Positions 17,001 to 25,031 of a stretch of DNA of 64,000 nt are shown here, one piece after another. The stretch comes from Undibacterium sp. YM2. Lineage in GTDB: Bacteria; Pseudomonadota; Gammaproteobacteria; Burkholderiales; Burkholderiaceae_D. The first letter of the stretch is position 1. Each line of letters starts with the position of its first letter. The notes under the pieces are model-generated. The model worked only from the letters and a program-made list of their open reading frames with translations. It was not told the origin of the DNA and did not search any database. Made by a program: the position numbers and the translations under genes. The stretch lies in the NCBI RefSeq assembly GCF_009937975.1, contig NZ_AP018441.1, positions 1,736,001-1,800,000 of the forward strand, read 5' to 3'.

Positions 17001-19635
17001 TGCTCCCGTCATCGGTGGTGTGGTCGCAGGCCAGACCGTGACTGAAACCACCACGGTTTCTCCGTTCACCGGTGTCACCATCACTGACCCTGACGTGGGT
17101 GCATCTGAAACCATCATCATCAGCCTGGATGTTGCCGCCAAAGGTGCCTTCACCGCCGCTTCACTGGCAGCGACTGGCTTCTCGACTGCCGATGGCGGCC
17201 TGACCTATACCCATGCAGCCGGTACCCCGGCAGCCGTGCAGGCGGCCATCCGTGGCCTGGTGTTCCAGCCGGCTGCTGGCCGTGTCCCTGTGGGCAGCAC
17301 AGAAACCACGACCTTTACCATCAGTGCCAATGACGGTATTGCTTCTGCGGTATTGAATAACACGACGACAGTGATTGCGACCGGCATCAATGCGGCACCG
17401 ACCAATATCACCTTGTCGAATGCGGCACTCCAGCAGGGTTCTGCTGACAATACCAGTGTGGGTACTTTGACAGCGATTGACCCGAATCCGGGTGATACCG
17501 CCAGTTTTACCCTGGTAACTGGTAATGGGACGAATGACAAGGACAACAGTAAATTCACCATCTCGGGTAATACCCTGGTGGCGAAGAACCCTGTGGGCAT
17601 GACACCGGGCAATTACAGTATCTTTGTGAGAGCCACGGATGCCATGGGTTCTGCCTATGAAAAGAACTTCATCATCGCCGTTGGTGACAATGTCGCTCCA
17701 ACCGCGACCGGTATTACCCGCATCCAATCTGAGAACACCAGCCTGGGCACGATAGACTACAAGGTCACGTTCAGTGAAGCGGTGACGGGCGTGAATGCGG
17801 CAGCCTTTGCACTGGCGACGACGGGGACAGTGGCAGGAACCATCAGCAGTGTCACGCAGCTTGATCCTTCTACCTACAGCGTCAGGATCACGGGATTGAC
17901 CGGTGATGGGACACTGGGCCTGAATCTGAAGAATGCCGGTACTGGCATTGTGGATACGTCCAGCCTGGCCCTGAATGGCGGCTTTACCGGGCAGTTGTAT
18001 CAGGTCGATCATACGGCGCCGACGACCACCGTTGTGAACCTGAAGTTCTCTAATGATGACGGTATCAGTGGTACCGACTTCATCACGACAGCGACTCAAC
18101 AGACCATCAGCGGTACACTCAGTGCCAGCTTGCTCGCCGGTGAAACCATCCAGGTCTCGCTCGACAATGGCACGAACTGGATCAATGCGACAGCAACAGT
18201 AGGTAGTAATAGCTGGGCCCTGCAAAACCAGACTGTCAGCGGTAATAACACCCTGAAGGTCAGGGTAAGTGATCTGGCTGGTAATAGCGGAGCGGTACTG
18301 CAACAGGCTTATTCCATCCTTGCCTATGACAACAATACCGGAACCAATCCTTCTGACAATACCAATCCTGTCATTGATCCGGATGCCGATGGTGACGGCA
18401 TCCTGCAAACCATAGAAGCAGGAGTACCCAACTGGATAGGTAGTGGCAAGGGGGATGGTAACGGCGATGGCAAAGCTGATCAGGCGCAGAAAGAAGTCGC
18501 CTCCTTGCCATGGAATAATGGTGGCCTGGTCAATACGCACTATGCGACTTTGAGTATTGATTCTTCACTGGCCTTGTCTCATACGACGACGTCAGCCAGC
18601 CCGCTCAATTTACCCAGTGACCTGCAATTACAGTATGGCTTGATCAACAGCCAAATTAATGGCGTGGGTACAGGTAAAGAAATCAATTTGTCGGTTTATA
18701 CCGATAAGCTGGGTTCAGTAAATGGTTACTGGGTACAGGACAAGGCGGGTAACTGGACAAATATTGCCAGCGCGATCACAGAGGTGAATGGCAAACTGAA
18801 GGTGGACTTCAAGATCACCGATGGTGGCATATTTGATGCGGACGGCAAGGTGGATGGCAAGATCAGTTTCAGCGGTGGTCTGGGATACAGGAACAGTTCC
18901 CTGCCCGGCGACAAGGATGGTGATGGTATCCCGGATGCGATAGAAGCGAAGGTCGGCACCAAACTTGATGTCAAAGACAATGATGTCTTGCACCGCTCTG
19001 ACCTGTTTGCCATGCAGCTGTATCGTGACGTGCTGTTCCGTGAAGCGGATACCGCAGGCGTGCAGTACTGGCAGGGTCAGATCGACAGTGGCAAGATGAG
19101 CCGGGCGCAGGTGGCGGCGTCGTTCATGGAGTCAGCTGAATTCCAGAGTGGGATAGGCGGGATTACGCGTCTGTACTTTGGTGCCTTTGACCGCTTGCCT
19201 GACCGTGAGGGTCTGGCTTACTGGATGCAGGCGCAAAAGGATGGCATGAACCTGAGTAAAATCAGTGCTTCGTTTGTGTCGAGTGCAGAATTCCAGAAGA
19301 CTTATGGGGCGCTGGACAATACGGCCTTTGTGGACCGGGTCTATCAGAATGTCTTGCACCGCAGTTCAGATACAGCAGGCAAAGCCTACTGGCTGGGGCA
19401 ACTGGGCAATGGCTTGAGCCGTGGCGATATGCTGGCGGGCTTTACGGAATCGACGGAGTTCAAGGCGAATTCGCAATCCAAAGTGTCTTTGACGCTGGAT
19501 TACATCGGTCTCTTGGGTCATGCGCCGGATCAGGCGACCTTTGATACTTTAGTCAGCCAATCGGGTACGGATGTGGTCACGCTGATCGGGCAGTTTATTA
19601 ATTCGCCTGAGTATCTGGCGAGGTTTATGCCCTGA
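11071..19635 (+). CDS. Giant DUF4347 / beta-helix / Ig-repeat / DUF4214 surface protein
   Basis: A predicted secreted adhesin-like protein of 2854 residues. Order: Ser/Ala/Pro-rich N-terminus without a classical signal peptide (1-75); DUF4347 (about 76-232) with SHGG at 130-133 and YGC at 172-174; a right-handed beta-helix of polymorphic-repeat type (about 233-645) closing with DIGAYES; an SbsA-like Ig domain (about 655-767); ten Ig-like repeats (769-1978); cadherin- and Bap-like domains (about 1979-2430); two Asp/Gly-rich calcium-type motifs flanking a choice-of-anchor-like domain; and DUF4214 repeats (about 2640-2854). Proteins of this build are usually type I secretion substrates, since the export signal is C-terminal and no Sec peptide is present; no secretion genes are nearby. 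It is coupled to the upstream sulfotransferase and ends at a strong terminator. Confidence 0.85.
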   Translation: MKMTPSNSLNPATSEASSSSGSSSSFAFDPLHPSLADGLPSVATAVVAPAVPVITQTAVVPSIAAPAPVAAATPHEVVFVDTTLQNWQGLVGNLKPGTEVVTLDPLKNGVQQMADALQGKADITAVHIVSHGGEGYLVLGNTMLSSYNLTDYQASVATIQKAMAPGADILLYGCDVAKGDNGTSFVNQLAKATGADVAASTNDTGVHGDWVLEYHSGVVETTAIAAQQYHYDLATITVTNLNDIGTGSLRDAVVNATGNGAADTIVFDPALFASGAGTITLTSGALEVGGTSDADAFSIIGPGSNLLTISGNNSSQIFRADNYAAANTSALNISGMTLTNASNTTATGYSLSRGGGAIIVSSTGAVVIDHVVIKNSSSSGYGGGLSSYGNYNSSITVSNSSFQSNTTTGAGGGINLSAHSVTLLNNTFEGNTAATGGGGAALGIIGAGNFTITNNTFSNNTSGTSNVVAGKGGGLQISSFSGSTGSIINNTIVGNHFVGKSTVNADLVSADGGGLHVDGSPGVITLSNNLIANNTSTGAAGNNGADLVLGRNLTVNGANNIFGTTAGTYTVSNSGGNTISNLTGTISTVPSMGTLAYNGGPVKTISIAGGSSAVGAGTTTGAPTTDARGFNRGGTIDIGAYESSDNGSFNFGGVVSPANGVIDVPINYDLVIDFGTAVTAVAAKNIVIYRQSDNAVLETIAATDTSKVTFSSGTGGANSKVTINPAANFLGKTGYYVLIDSGSFLDSSSKSFTGITSNSTWAFTSAGLPSIITSATYDASTGILSVIGTNMASGDTIDVSKLSLTGQGGSYTLTTANVTTSSATAFSITLNAADKLAINGVLNNNGTTAVDTTTFNLAAAAGWDASQGPLADTTNPVTVANVTSPTITSATYDGTTHVFTITGTNLVKTIGATNDVTISKLTITGEGGATRTLSTTGNVEITSDTSFTFTLAGADIAAVDSLLNKNGTASASSATTYNLSAADDWNSVITGGNIQDLTGNGITVSNAAPSILSSTYDAATGILSVSAVNIVGGDTIDVSKLSITGQGGSYTLTTANVTASSSTAFAVTLNAADKLAINGILNNNGTTAVDTTTFNLAAAASWDATTTSSADLTGNAVTVSNVTAPTITSATYNGSTHVFTVTGTNLVKTIGATNDVNLSKFTITGEGGATYILSTTGNVEVTSANSFTFTLAGADITGIDALLNKNGTSSVSSTTYNLAVADDWNSVITGGNIQDLTGNGITVSNAAPSILSSTYDAATGILSVSAVNMVGGDLIDVSKLSITGQAGSYTLTSANVNASSTTAFAVTLNAADKLAINGILNNNGTTAVDSTTFNLAAAASWDATTASSADLTGNAVTVSNVTAPTITSATYDGTTHVFTVTGTNLVKTIGATNDVTISKLTITGEGGATYALSTTGNVEITSATSFTFTLAGADIGGVDALLNKNGTSSASSATTYNLAVADDWNSVITGGNIQDLTGNGITVSNAAPSIISSTYDAATGVLSVTAVNIVGGDTIDVSKLSLVGQGGGSYTLTSANVTASSSTAFAVTLNAADKLAVNGLLNKTGTTAVDATTFNLAAAASWDATTTSSADLTGNAVTVSNVAAPTITSATYDVTTHILTVTGTGLVSTLGATNDITVSALTIKGEGAATRTLSTTGNVEVTSATSFAVTLAGADQAAVEALFNKNGTTSTGGTTYNLAAADDWDSVITGGNIAVTTAPITVSNVAVPTVTSATYNANTGVLTVTGTGLTGLTGANNDIVANKFSLQGEGGASYTLTTTSNVEITSATSFTLTLSAADRLGANLIMNKNGTSSTSVNTYNLIAAEDWNAGADAAVVIADLTGNGITVTNVVAPTVTSATYNVATGVLVVTGNNFLSLTGANNDITANRIRFLGQGAFNYTLTDTANVDITSNTSFTMTMSANDKAALALRLNKDGNSSTDSTTYNIGMLEDWNTGAATAVVIADLFGNFITVTGNNVAPVIGGVVAGQTVTETTTVSPFTGVTITDPDVGASETIIISLDVAAKGAFTAASLAATGFSTADGGLTYTHAAGTPAAVQAAIRGLVFQPAAGRVPVGSTETTTFTISANDGIASAVLNNTTTVIATGINAAPTNITLSNAALQQGSADNTSVGTLTAIDPNPGDTASFTLVTGNGTNDKDNSKFTISGNTLVAKNPVGMTPGNYSIFVRATDAMGSAYEKNFIIAVGDNVAPTATGITRIQSENTSLGTIDYKVTFSEAVTGVNAAAFALATTGTVAGTISSVTQLDPSTYSVRITGLTGDGTLGLNLKNAGTGIVDTSSLALNGGFTGQLYQVDHTAPTTTVVNLKFSNDDGISGTDFITTATQQTISGTLSASLLAGETIQVSLDNGTNWINATATVGSNSWALQNQTVSGNNTLKVRVSDLAGNSGAVLQQAYSILAYDNNTGTNPSDNTNPVIDPDADGDGILQTIEAGVPNWIGSGKGDGNGDGKADQAQKEVASLPWNNGGLVNTHYATLSIDSSLALSHTTTSASPLNLPSDLQLQYGLINSQINGVGTGKEINLSVYTDKLGSVNGYWVQDKAGNWTNIASAITEVNGKLKVDFKITDGGIFDADGKVDGKISFSGGLGYRNSSLPGDKDGDGIPDAIEAKVGTKLDVKDNDVLHRSDLFAMQLYRDVLFREADTAGVQYWQGQIDSGKMSRAQVAASFMESAEFQSGIGGITRLYFGAFDRLPDREGLAYWMQAQKDGMNLSKISASFVSSAEFQKTYGALDNTAFVDRVYQNVLHRSSDTAGKAYWLGQLGNGLSRGDMLAGFTESTEFKANSQSKVSLTLDYIGLLGHAPDQATFDTLVSQSGTDVVTLIGQFINSPEYLARFMP
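13375..17004 (+). repeat. Ten tandem Ig-like repeat units in the giant surface protein
   Basis: Units begin at 13375, 13723, 14095, 14443, 14812, 15160, 15532, 15883, 16252 and 16627, each at a Pro followed by S/T-[IV]. Units 1, 3, 5, 7 are type A (116-117 residues, TYDAATGILSV, lacking a segment). Units 2, 4, 6, 8 are type B (123-124 residues, with a TNLVKTIGATND insertion). The last two are a third, B-like type of 125-126 residues. The A+B dimer repeats every 717-720 bases, so the array grew by duplicating dimers. DNA identity between dimers is high, and third-position C rises toward the later units. Confidence 0.9.
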
Positions 19636-19655
19636 ACCTGATTCAGTCAGTATGC

Positions 19656-19689
19656 AAAGCCGTCCGGGAGAAAATCCGGGCGGCTTTTT
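19656..19689 (+). terminator. Rho-independent terminator of the giant surface protein gene
   Basis: A 12-bp stem with one G-T pair (aaagccgtccgg / ccgggcggcttt), an 8-base loop and a T5 tail, 20 bases after the stop. Confidence 0.88.
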
Positions 19690-20059
19690 CATTTAATGCG
19701 CTCAGGAAAATAAATAACTCTGCTGAAGAACTATTTTGCTGTAAAAACACCTGCACCTGTTGTTTGAAAAAAACAACTCAAAATTCAATAGGATTTTTGT
19801 GCGCTATCGCACAGATCGTGCGATGTGAAAAGAGAGATAAGGGATGCTTGATACCTTACTCAAGCAGAAATTGCCTGGTCAATCTGTCAAAGCTGGACGG
19901 ATAAAGACTGCCTCCCACATGTGAAACCAATGCAACCAATGATTCAATCCTGGTTAGCAACTTCACCTCAGGTCGCTTTCTGAAATAAGAAAGAAGCACC
20001 GTATTGCGGCCACACCGAAATTACTCGGCACCGGTTTCACCTGACAAAAAAAGGCAAAA
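19690..20059 (+). promoter_or_regulatory. Upstream region of the ice-binding lipoprotein with a 19-bp dyad
   Basis: No gene seen. At 19806-19824 ATCGCAC and GTGCGAT flank a 5-base spacer, a perfect dyad that could be a repressor or activator site. A second hairpin (tgcttga / tcaagca) spans 19845-19866. The last 80 bases before the ATG contain several short complementary stretches that might fold in the 5' UTR. No riboswitch class is recognised. Confidence 0.35.
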
Positions 20060-22879
20060 ATGAATATCCTACAGCGCTACCTGAGGCCGCTTGCTTGCGT
20101 CTCTGCAATGCTCATCACATCATTCATTGCCGGTTGCGGCGGTGGTGATCAAGGCCGTGATCCGATTTTGGGATTACCATCAACTACTCTTTCTACTCTC
20201 ACCGTTAGTCCTGCAACAGCCACAGTAGCAAGTGGCGGTATGCAACAATTTGTGGCTACGGCGACATTTGCAGACGGTGTTTCCCGTGATGTCACGACGG
20301 CTTCCGTGTGGAGTTCTGGCAGCCCTGCGATAGCCAGTGTCGTCGTTGATACTGGCGTTGCCAAAGGTCTGGTGAGTGGATCGGCGATTATCACTGCCAG
20401 CTTCGGTGGCAAACTAGCCTCTGCTACGTTGACGGTGTCGCCTGCATCTCTGCAATCGATCAGCCTGCTGCCCGCAAATCCATCATTAGCGGTTGGTGGC
20501 AAGCAGCAATTTTCGGCGATGGGAACTTACTCTGATGGCACCACCAGTGACATTACAGCAATCTCCAGCTTTACGTCGGCAACTCCTGTATCGGCCACGA
20601 TCAGCAACACAGGATTGGCGACAGGTGTAGCAGTTGGTTCATCGGTCATTACGGCAGTTTCAGGTGCTCGGTCAGCCACGACCTTGCTAACAGTGACGCC
20701 AGCGAGCTTGCTCTCCATCGCATTGACGCCAGCTAATCCGGTCATGCAAATAGGCACGACGCAACAGCTGACTTCCACTGCCAAATATTCAGATGGCAGT
20801 AGTGTGAATGTGACCGCGACGACTAGTTTCAGTTCTGCCACACCTGCCAATGCAACAGTCTCGACTGTCACAGCCAGCAATGGTCTGGTGACTGCAATCG
20901 CTACTGGCCCCTCTGTCATTACAGCGACGTTTAATGGCATGAGCACGACAACCACCATCAACGTCAGCTCTGCTGTGTTGCTTACTATTACCGTGGTACC
21001 ACCTAATGCAAATGTTGCCGTTGGCAGCACCCAGCAATTTGTTGCCAGTGGCGGTTATTCTGACGGCACTACAGCAAACATCAGCAATGGTGTGACCTGG
21101 GCGACTAGTTCACCTCTGGTTGCAACTGTCTTGCCAAATGGTCTTGCTACTGCTGTGGCTACCGGCCCAGCACTGATCACAGCAACGCTGGGTGGTAAAA
21201 CAGGTTCTGCCTCATTGACTGTGGTACCTGCCGTTACCCTGAACTCAATTGCAATCACTCCCGTCACCGCAAATCTGGCGATAGGCTCTACCCAGGCATT
21301 CATAGCGATTGGTACGTATTCCGATAGTAGCAATGTCAATGTCACGAATTTGGTTACCTGGAGTTCAGGTAGCAGTTCGGTTGCAAGTATATTGTCTAGT
21401 GGTATTGCAACTGGTGTGACAACAGGTACATCGATTATCACGGCTAGCCTCAGTGCTAAATCTGCGACCGCCACACTCACTGTCGTAACCAGCCCGGCCT
21501 TGACTTCGATTTCGATTGCCGCACCGCCTGCAAGCATGCTTGTTGGCGCGACACAAAATCTGGTGGCAACAGGTAATTACTCAGATGGCAGCACCGCCAA
21601 TATTACTAACAGCATCACATGGAGTTCTGGTGCAAGTACGATTGCTACGGTGAATACAAGTGGGCTGGTGGCTGCAGTCTCTCCTGGTACTACACCAGTT
21701 GTGGCGATATCTGGCACTAAATCTGCTTCAGTGACGATTAATGTGTTGCCTGTCGCAACTTTAAATTCCATCACCGTGACGCCAGCTTCACCAAGCATAG
21801 CCGTCAATGGTGCGCAGAGTTTGCTTGCTACCGGCAGCTTTGCAGATGGCAGTAACCTCAATATCAGCAATTCTGTCACCTGGGCTTCTGCTAACGCTGC
21901 AGTTGCTTCAGTGTCGGCGACGGGTGTTGCCAATGGCTTGTCTGGTGGTACTGCCGCCATTACTGCCAGTTTTGCTGGCAAGCTGGGTAGTGCCAGTTTG
22001 ACGGTAACACCTGCAGTCACGATTACGGGTATTACGCTTGCGCCAGTCAATGGCTCAGTACCTGTTGGATCATTGCAGCAATTTACTGCGATCGGCACTT
22101 ACTCAAACGGCACAAGCAATAACATCAGCAGCACAGTAAGCTGGAATTCAAGTGTGGGTAGTGTCGCCAGTATTTCATCCACTGGACAAGCTACGGCACT
22201 TTCAGCAGGTGTGACAAATATCACAGCGACGCAAGGTGCGCAGACAGCAAGTACGAGTTTCACCGTGACTGCCGCTCCTGTGGCAAGTATTAACCTTGGT
22301 AGTGCAGCCAGCTTTGCCGTCTTGGCTGGAGCATCAATCACCAATAACTCTGGTGGTATTACCCTGGTGAGTGGTGATGTAGGTGCACCATCGCAGATAG
22401 TTGATCCTGTGCAGGCTGCAGGTTTTAGCAATTACAAATCTGGTGCCATATTGAACACGGCGTTGGCTGACCTGCAAGTTGCCATTGCTGATGCGAATAG
22501 CCGCACCTGCACTGTTAATTCTGCTGGTGGTGTTGATCTGGGCGGGCAGACCTTTACACCTGGTGTGTATTGCTATGCCGGTGCCATCACTATTACCGGT
22601 ACTTTTACGATGAATGGTCCCGGCCTGTATCTGTTTCGCAGTAGCTCCACTTTAAACACGACAGCGAATTCCATCGTCGCTTTAAATGGTGGTGCGTCAG
22701 CGGCCAGTGTCTTCTGGGTACCTGTATCAGCAACAACTCTTGGCGCAAACAGCGTGTTCAAGGGAACTATCATGGGGCAGTCTGCAGCCATCACGATGGG
22801 GGATACTGCGACCTTGCAAAACGGCCGGGTATTGTCGGGCAGCGCCGTGACGCTTAAAAATAATGCGATTGCACGTTAA
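20060..22879 (+). CDS. Lipoprotein with eight BIG_2 Ig-like repeats and a C-terminal ice-binding (DUF3494) domain
   Basis: A 939-residue exported lipoprotein. The lipobox IAGC puts the lipid anchor at Cys26, followed by GGGD. Eight bacterial Ig-like (BIG_2) domains of about 86 residues run from about 42 to 743; each has the xxGxxQQFxAxxxYSDG core and ends in xxITAxxGxxxxxxxLTV. Residues 745-939 are a DUF3494 domain: LGSAASFAVLAGASITN at its start, then SGDVG, TPGVYCY, GPGLYLFRSSSTLNT and SVFKGTIMGQSAAITMGDTATLQNGRVLSGSAVTL. This is the beta-solenoid ice-binding fold. The layout suggests an ice-binding head held off the outer membrane by an Ig stalk. Ice binding itself is inferred from family only. 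Confidence 0.85.
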   Translation: MNILQRYLRPLACVSAMLITSFIAGCGGGDQGRDPILGLPSTTLSTLTVSPATATVASGGMQQFVATATFADGVSRDVTTASVWSSGSPAIASVVVDTGVAKGLVSGSAIITASFGGKLASATLTVSPASLQSISLLPANPSLAVGGKQQFSAMGTYSDGTTSDITAISSFTSATPVSATISNTGLATGVAVGSSVITAVSGARSATTLLTVTPASLLSIALTPANPVMQIGTTQQLTSTAKYSDGSSVNVTATTSFSSATPANATVSTVTASNGLVTAIATGPSVITATFNGMSTTTTINVSSAVLLTITVVPPNANVAVGSTQQFVASGGYSDGTTANISNGVTWATSSPLVATVLPNGLATAVATGPALITATLGGKTGSASLTVVPAVTLNSIAITPVTANLAIGSTQAFIAIGTYSDSSNVNVTNLVTWSSGSSSVASILSSGIATGVTTGTSIITASLSAKSATATLTVVTSPALTSISIAAPPASMLVGATQNLVATGNYSDGSTANITNSITWSSGASTIATVNTSGLVAAVSPGTTPVVAISGTKSASVTINVLPVATLNSITVTPASPSIAVNGAQSLLATGSFADGSNLNISNSVTWASANAAVASVSATGVANGLSGGTAAITASFAGKLGSASLTVTPAVTITGITLAPVNGSVPVGSLQQFTAIGTYSNGTSNNISSTVSWNSSVGSVASISSTGQATALSAGVTNITATQGAQTASTSFTVTAAPVASINLGSAASFAVLAGASITNNSGGITLVSGDVGAPSQIVDPVQAAGFSNYKSGAILNTALADLQVAIADANSRTCTVNSAGGVDLGGQTFTPGVYCYAGAITITGTFTMNGPGLYLFRSSSTLNTTANSIVALNGGASAASVFWVPVSATTLGANSVFKGTIMGQSAAITMGDTATLQNGRVLSGSAVTLKNNAIAR

Positions 22880-22894
22880 ACACAGATGGATATC

Positions 22895-22921
22895 TGAAAG
22901 AGTTCCCGATGAACTCTTTCA
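22895..22921 (+). other. Perfect 11-bp hairpin between the ice-binding lipoprotein and the OmpA gene
   Basis: Arms tgaaagagttc / gaactctttca with a CCGAT loop, 16 bases after the lipoprotein stop. No T-tract follows, so it may be an mRNA stabilising or processing element within a two-gene transcript rather than a terminator. Confidence 0.5.
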
Positions 22922-22976
22922 ATAAAACATCCAATAAGTCATTCAATAAATTCGGCAAATTCATCAGGAGAAAATT

Positions 22977-24119
22977 ATGGCGCTGCCAAAAAAATTATTC
23001 ACACTTAACTTGTTCGCTTGCGCACTTCTTGCCAGTCAACTGGCGCAAGCTGATGAACCGTGGACCAACCAGGAATGGGCAGACAATGCGTGGTACTTGG
23101 GTGTGGGGGCTGGACGTGCAAACACAAGCATTGATAAAGACAGAATAATACGTAGCCTCATGGACAATGGTGCAAGTTCTGTGACATTCGGATCAAATGA
23201 GCGTGATACTGCCTTCAAGCTGTTCATGGGCAAGCAAATGAATCGATACTTTGCCATAGAGGCAGGCTACTTTGATCTTGGCAAATTTGGATTCAATGCA
23301 ACGACCACACCACCAGGAGTTATCAATGGTGAAGTGGGATTTCGCGGATTTAATCTGGATCTGGTGGGACAGCTACCATTGACTGAGCGCTTCTCTTTGC
23401 TTGGGCGTGTGGGTGCAAATTACACCAGGGCTGATGCACACTTCAGCGGCAATCGCCTGTTTGCCCTAACGGATCCCAATCCTACCGAGAAAAAACTGAA
23501 TCCCAAAGTTGGCGTTGGCCTGGAATATAAATTTACGCAGGCATTGGCAATGCGCGGTGAAGCAGAAAGATACCGCGTCAATGATGCCGTGCATAATCGT
23601 GGTGACGTGGATTTTTATTCTGTCAGCCTCGTCTACAAATTTGGCAAGCCAGCGTATGCCAGACCGGTAGCCTACGTAGCGTCACCAGTCCCTGTAATGC
23701 AACAAGACCCCATACCTGTTACTGTTGCGCAAAGTCCGCCTCCGCCACCGAGGCCGCAACCGGTGTCTGAAAAAATCACTTTCAGTGCAGAAACCTTGTT
23801 TGACTTTGATAAATCCGTCGTCAAACCACCAGGCAAGCAGGCACTGGATGATTTGTTGAATAAACTGCAGGGCATGAATACCGAAGTGATGATTACTGTT
23901 GGGCACACTGATTCTGTAGGCAGCGATGCATATAATCAGAAATTATCCATCCGTCGTGCCGAAGCAGTAAAAGCCTATCTGGTTAGCAAGGGAATTGATG
24001 CAACACGCGTCTATACCGAAGGTAAGGGTGAAACCCAGCCAATCGCTGATAACAAGACTAGTGATGGGCGTTCCAAAAACCGTCGCGTGACTGTGGAAGT
24101 GGTTGGTTCACGCAGATGA
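22977..24119 (+). CDS. OmpA-family outer membrane protein
   Basis: A 380-residue outer-membrane protein. A signal peptide (1-25, ending AQA) precedes a small beta-barrel (about 30-225; WYLGVGAGRANT at its start and alternating strands ending FYSVSLVYKFG). A Pro-rich hinge (PPPPPRPQP) leads to an OmpA C-terminal domain (about 260-380) with TLFDFDKSVVKP, the peptidoglycan-binding stretch VGHTDSVGSDAYNQKLSIRRAEAV, and the NRRV end. It should tether the outer membrane to peptidoglycan non-covalently. A clear ribosome binding site (aggag) precedes the ATG. It lies 97 bases after the ice-binding lipoprotein, possibly co-transcribed. Confidence 0.88.
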   Translation: MALPKKLFTLNLFACALLASQLAQADEPWTNQEWADNAWYLGVGAGRANTSIDKDRIIRSLMDNGASSVTFGSNERDTAFKLFMGKQMNRYFAIEAGYFDLGKFGFNATTTPPGVINGEVGFRGFNLDLVGQLPLTERFSLLGRVGANYTRADAHFSGNRLFALTDPNPTEKKLNPKVGVGLEYKFTQALAMRGEAERYRVNDAVHNRGDVDFYSVSLVYKFGKPAYARPVAYVASPVPVMQQDPIPVTVAQSPPPPPRPQPVSEKITFSAETLFDFDKSVVKPPGKQALDDLLNKLQGMNTEVMITVGHTDSVGSDAYNQKLSIRRAEAVKAYLVSKGIDATRVYTEGKGETQPIADNKTSDGRSKNRRVTVEVVGSRR

Positions 24120-24176
24120 TGCATTTGTAGTGTGATTACCTCATTCTTCTGATTTTTTATGAAATGTATTTTATGT

Positions 24177-24208
24177 GTCGTCCAGAGAAAAACTGGACGA
24201 CATTTTAT
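24177..24208 (+). terminator. Terminator after the OmpA-family gene
   Basis: A 9-bp stem (gtcgtccag / ctggacgac), a 7-base A-rich loop, then ATTTTATT. Positioned about 60 bases after the stop. Confidence 0.8.
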
Positions 24209-24397
24209 TGCAGGAGCAATTCAGCATTTCTCGGAAACTTCAATAAAGGATGACAGTAAAAACGAATAGGTCCGCCGTAAAAATATTAAAACCGCATGAT
24301 CTTCTCAGGCGGTTCGAATACTTGAAAATTTTCAGATGCTGTTTGTTGAAGAGCTATTTTCACTCACCTGCACAAAATATTTGATAGGAATTTGGGG

Positions 24398-24790
24398 TTA
24401 ACGGTTAAATAAACCAGTCTTTTGAGTAACATCGGATTCACTCATTGAAAATCTCTTCAGTATGTTATTTTGATCAAATAACACAACAAGTTCTTTTTTC
24501 TTGCCGCTGGCAGACGCGCCAAATAAGTTGACGATAGGAACATAGCTAATCGCATCAGCAGAGACATTGGTAAATTCGTAGTTCCATATCTCTAATCCCC
24601 CGTCGGTAAAAGTTGTTTTGATAGGTGAGCCAAATAGCGCGCGCACTTCATCTCTTGTCGTTTTTCCTTCAACTAATTTTTGTTTGGCCGAGCTCTCAGA
24701 TTCTTTGCGAAGACTTTCATTTCCAACGCTGGCACATCCTGTAAGGACGAGGGCGGAAAGAAGTGCAGATGCTATTGCTATTTTTTTCAT
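24398..24790 (-). CDS. BamE/SmpA-like outer membrane lipoprotein
   Basis: A 130-residue lipoprotein: signal MKKIAIASALLSALVLTGC with Cys19 in the lipobox LTGC, then a small alpha/beta domain. LVEGKTTRDEVRALFGSP is the helix motif of the SmpA/OmlA (BamE-like) fold, followed by WNYEF and VVLFDQNNILKRFS strands. ATG 24790 is chosen over an upstream TTG because it begins directly with the signal peptide. It differs from genuine BamE in sequence and context, so a role in beta-barrel assembly is not claimed. It stands alone on the minus strand, converging on the OmpA gene. Confidence 0.72.
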   Translation of the reverse strand: MKKIAIASALLSALVLTGCASVGNESLRKESESSAKQKLVEGKTTRDEVRALFGSPIKTTFTDGGLEIWNYEFTNVSADAISYVPIVNLFGASASGKKKELVVLFDQNNILKRFSMSESDVTQKTGLFNR

Positions 24791-25031
24791 GTAGATAATC
24801 CAATTGATCGTTATTAATTGCAATCTGAGTTTGATGTGCAGATAAAAATGAAGAGCGAAGGATTATCATATCGGAAAATATGCAACTAAATGTAATAATA
24901 TTTGCATCTGCCAATTGAAATTGGCTTCCGTTGTTGTTAAAGGGATGCCAGAGTCTGATTGCATAAAAATGTAAACCTGTTGCGAGGTATTTGAGCAATG
25001 TGCCTGACTGGATATACATGAAAAAAATCAC

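Noticed and set aside
13375..17004. Regular repeats considered as a CRISPR array
   Set aside because: Units are 350-380 bases, coding throughout and without unique spacers.
17161..18540. 459-codon open frame on the minus strand inside the giant surface protein gene
   Set aside because: Opposite a well supported domain-bearing frame; composition is an echo of its repeat-rich codons and no family is recognisable.
24287..24325. ggttcgaat near a short inverted repeat, like a tRNA T-loop
   Set aside because: No acceptor, D or anticodon stems can be drawn; not a tRNA.
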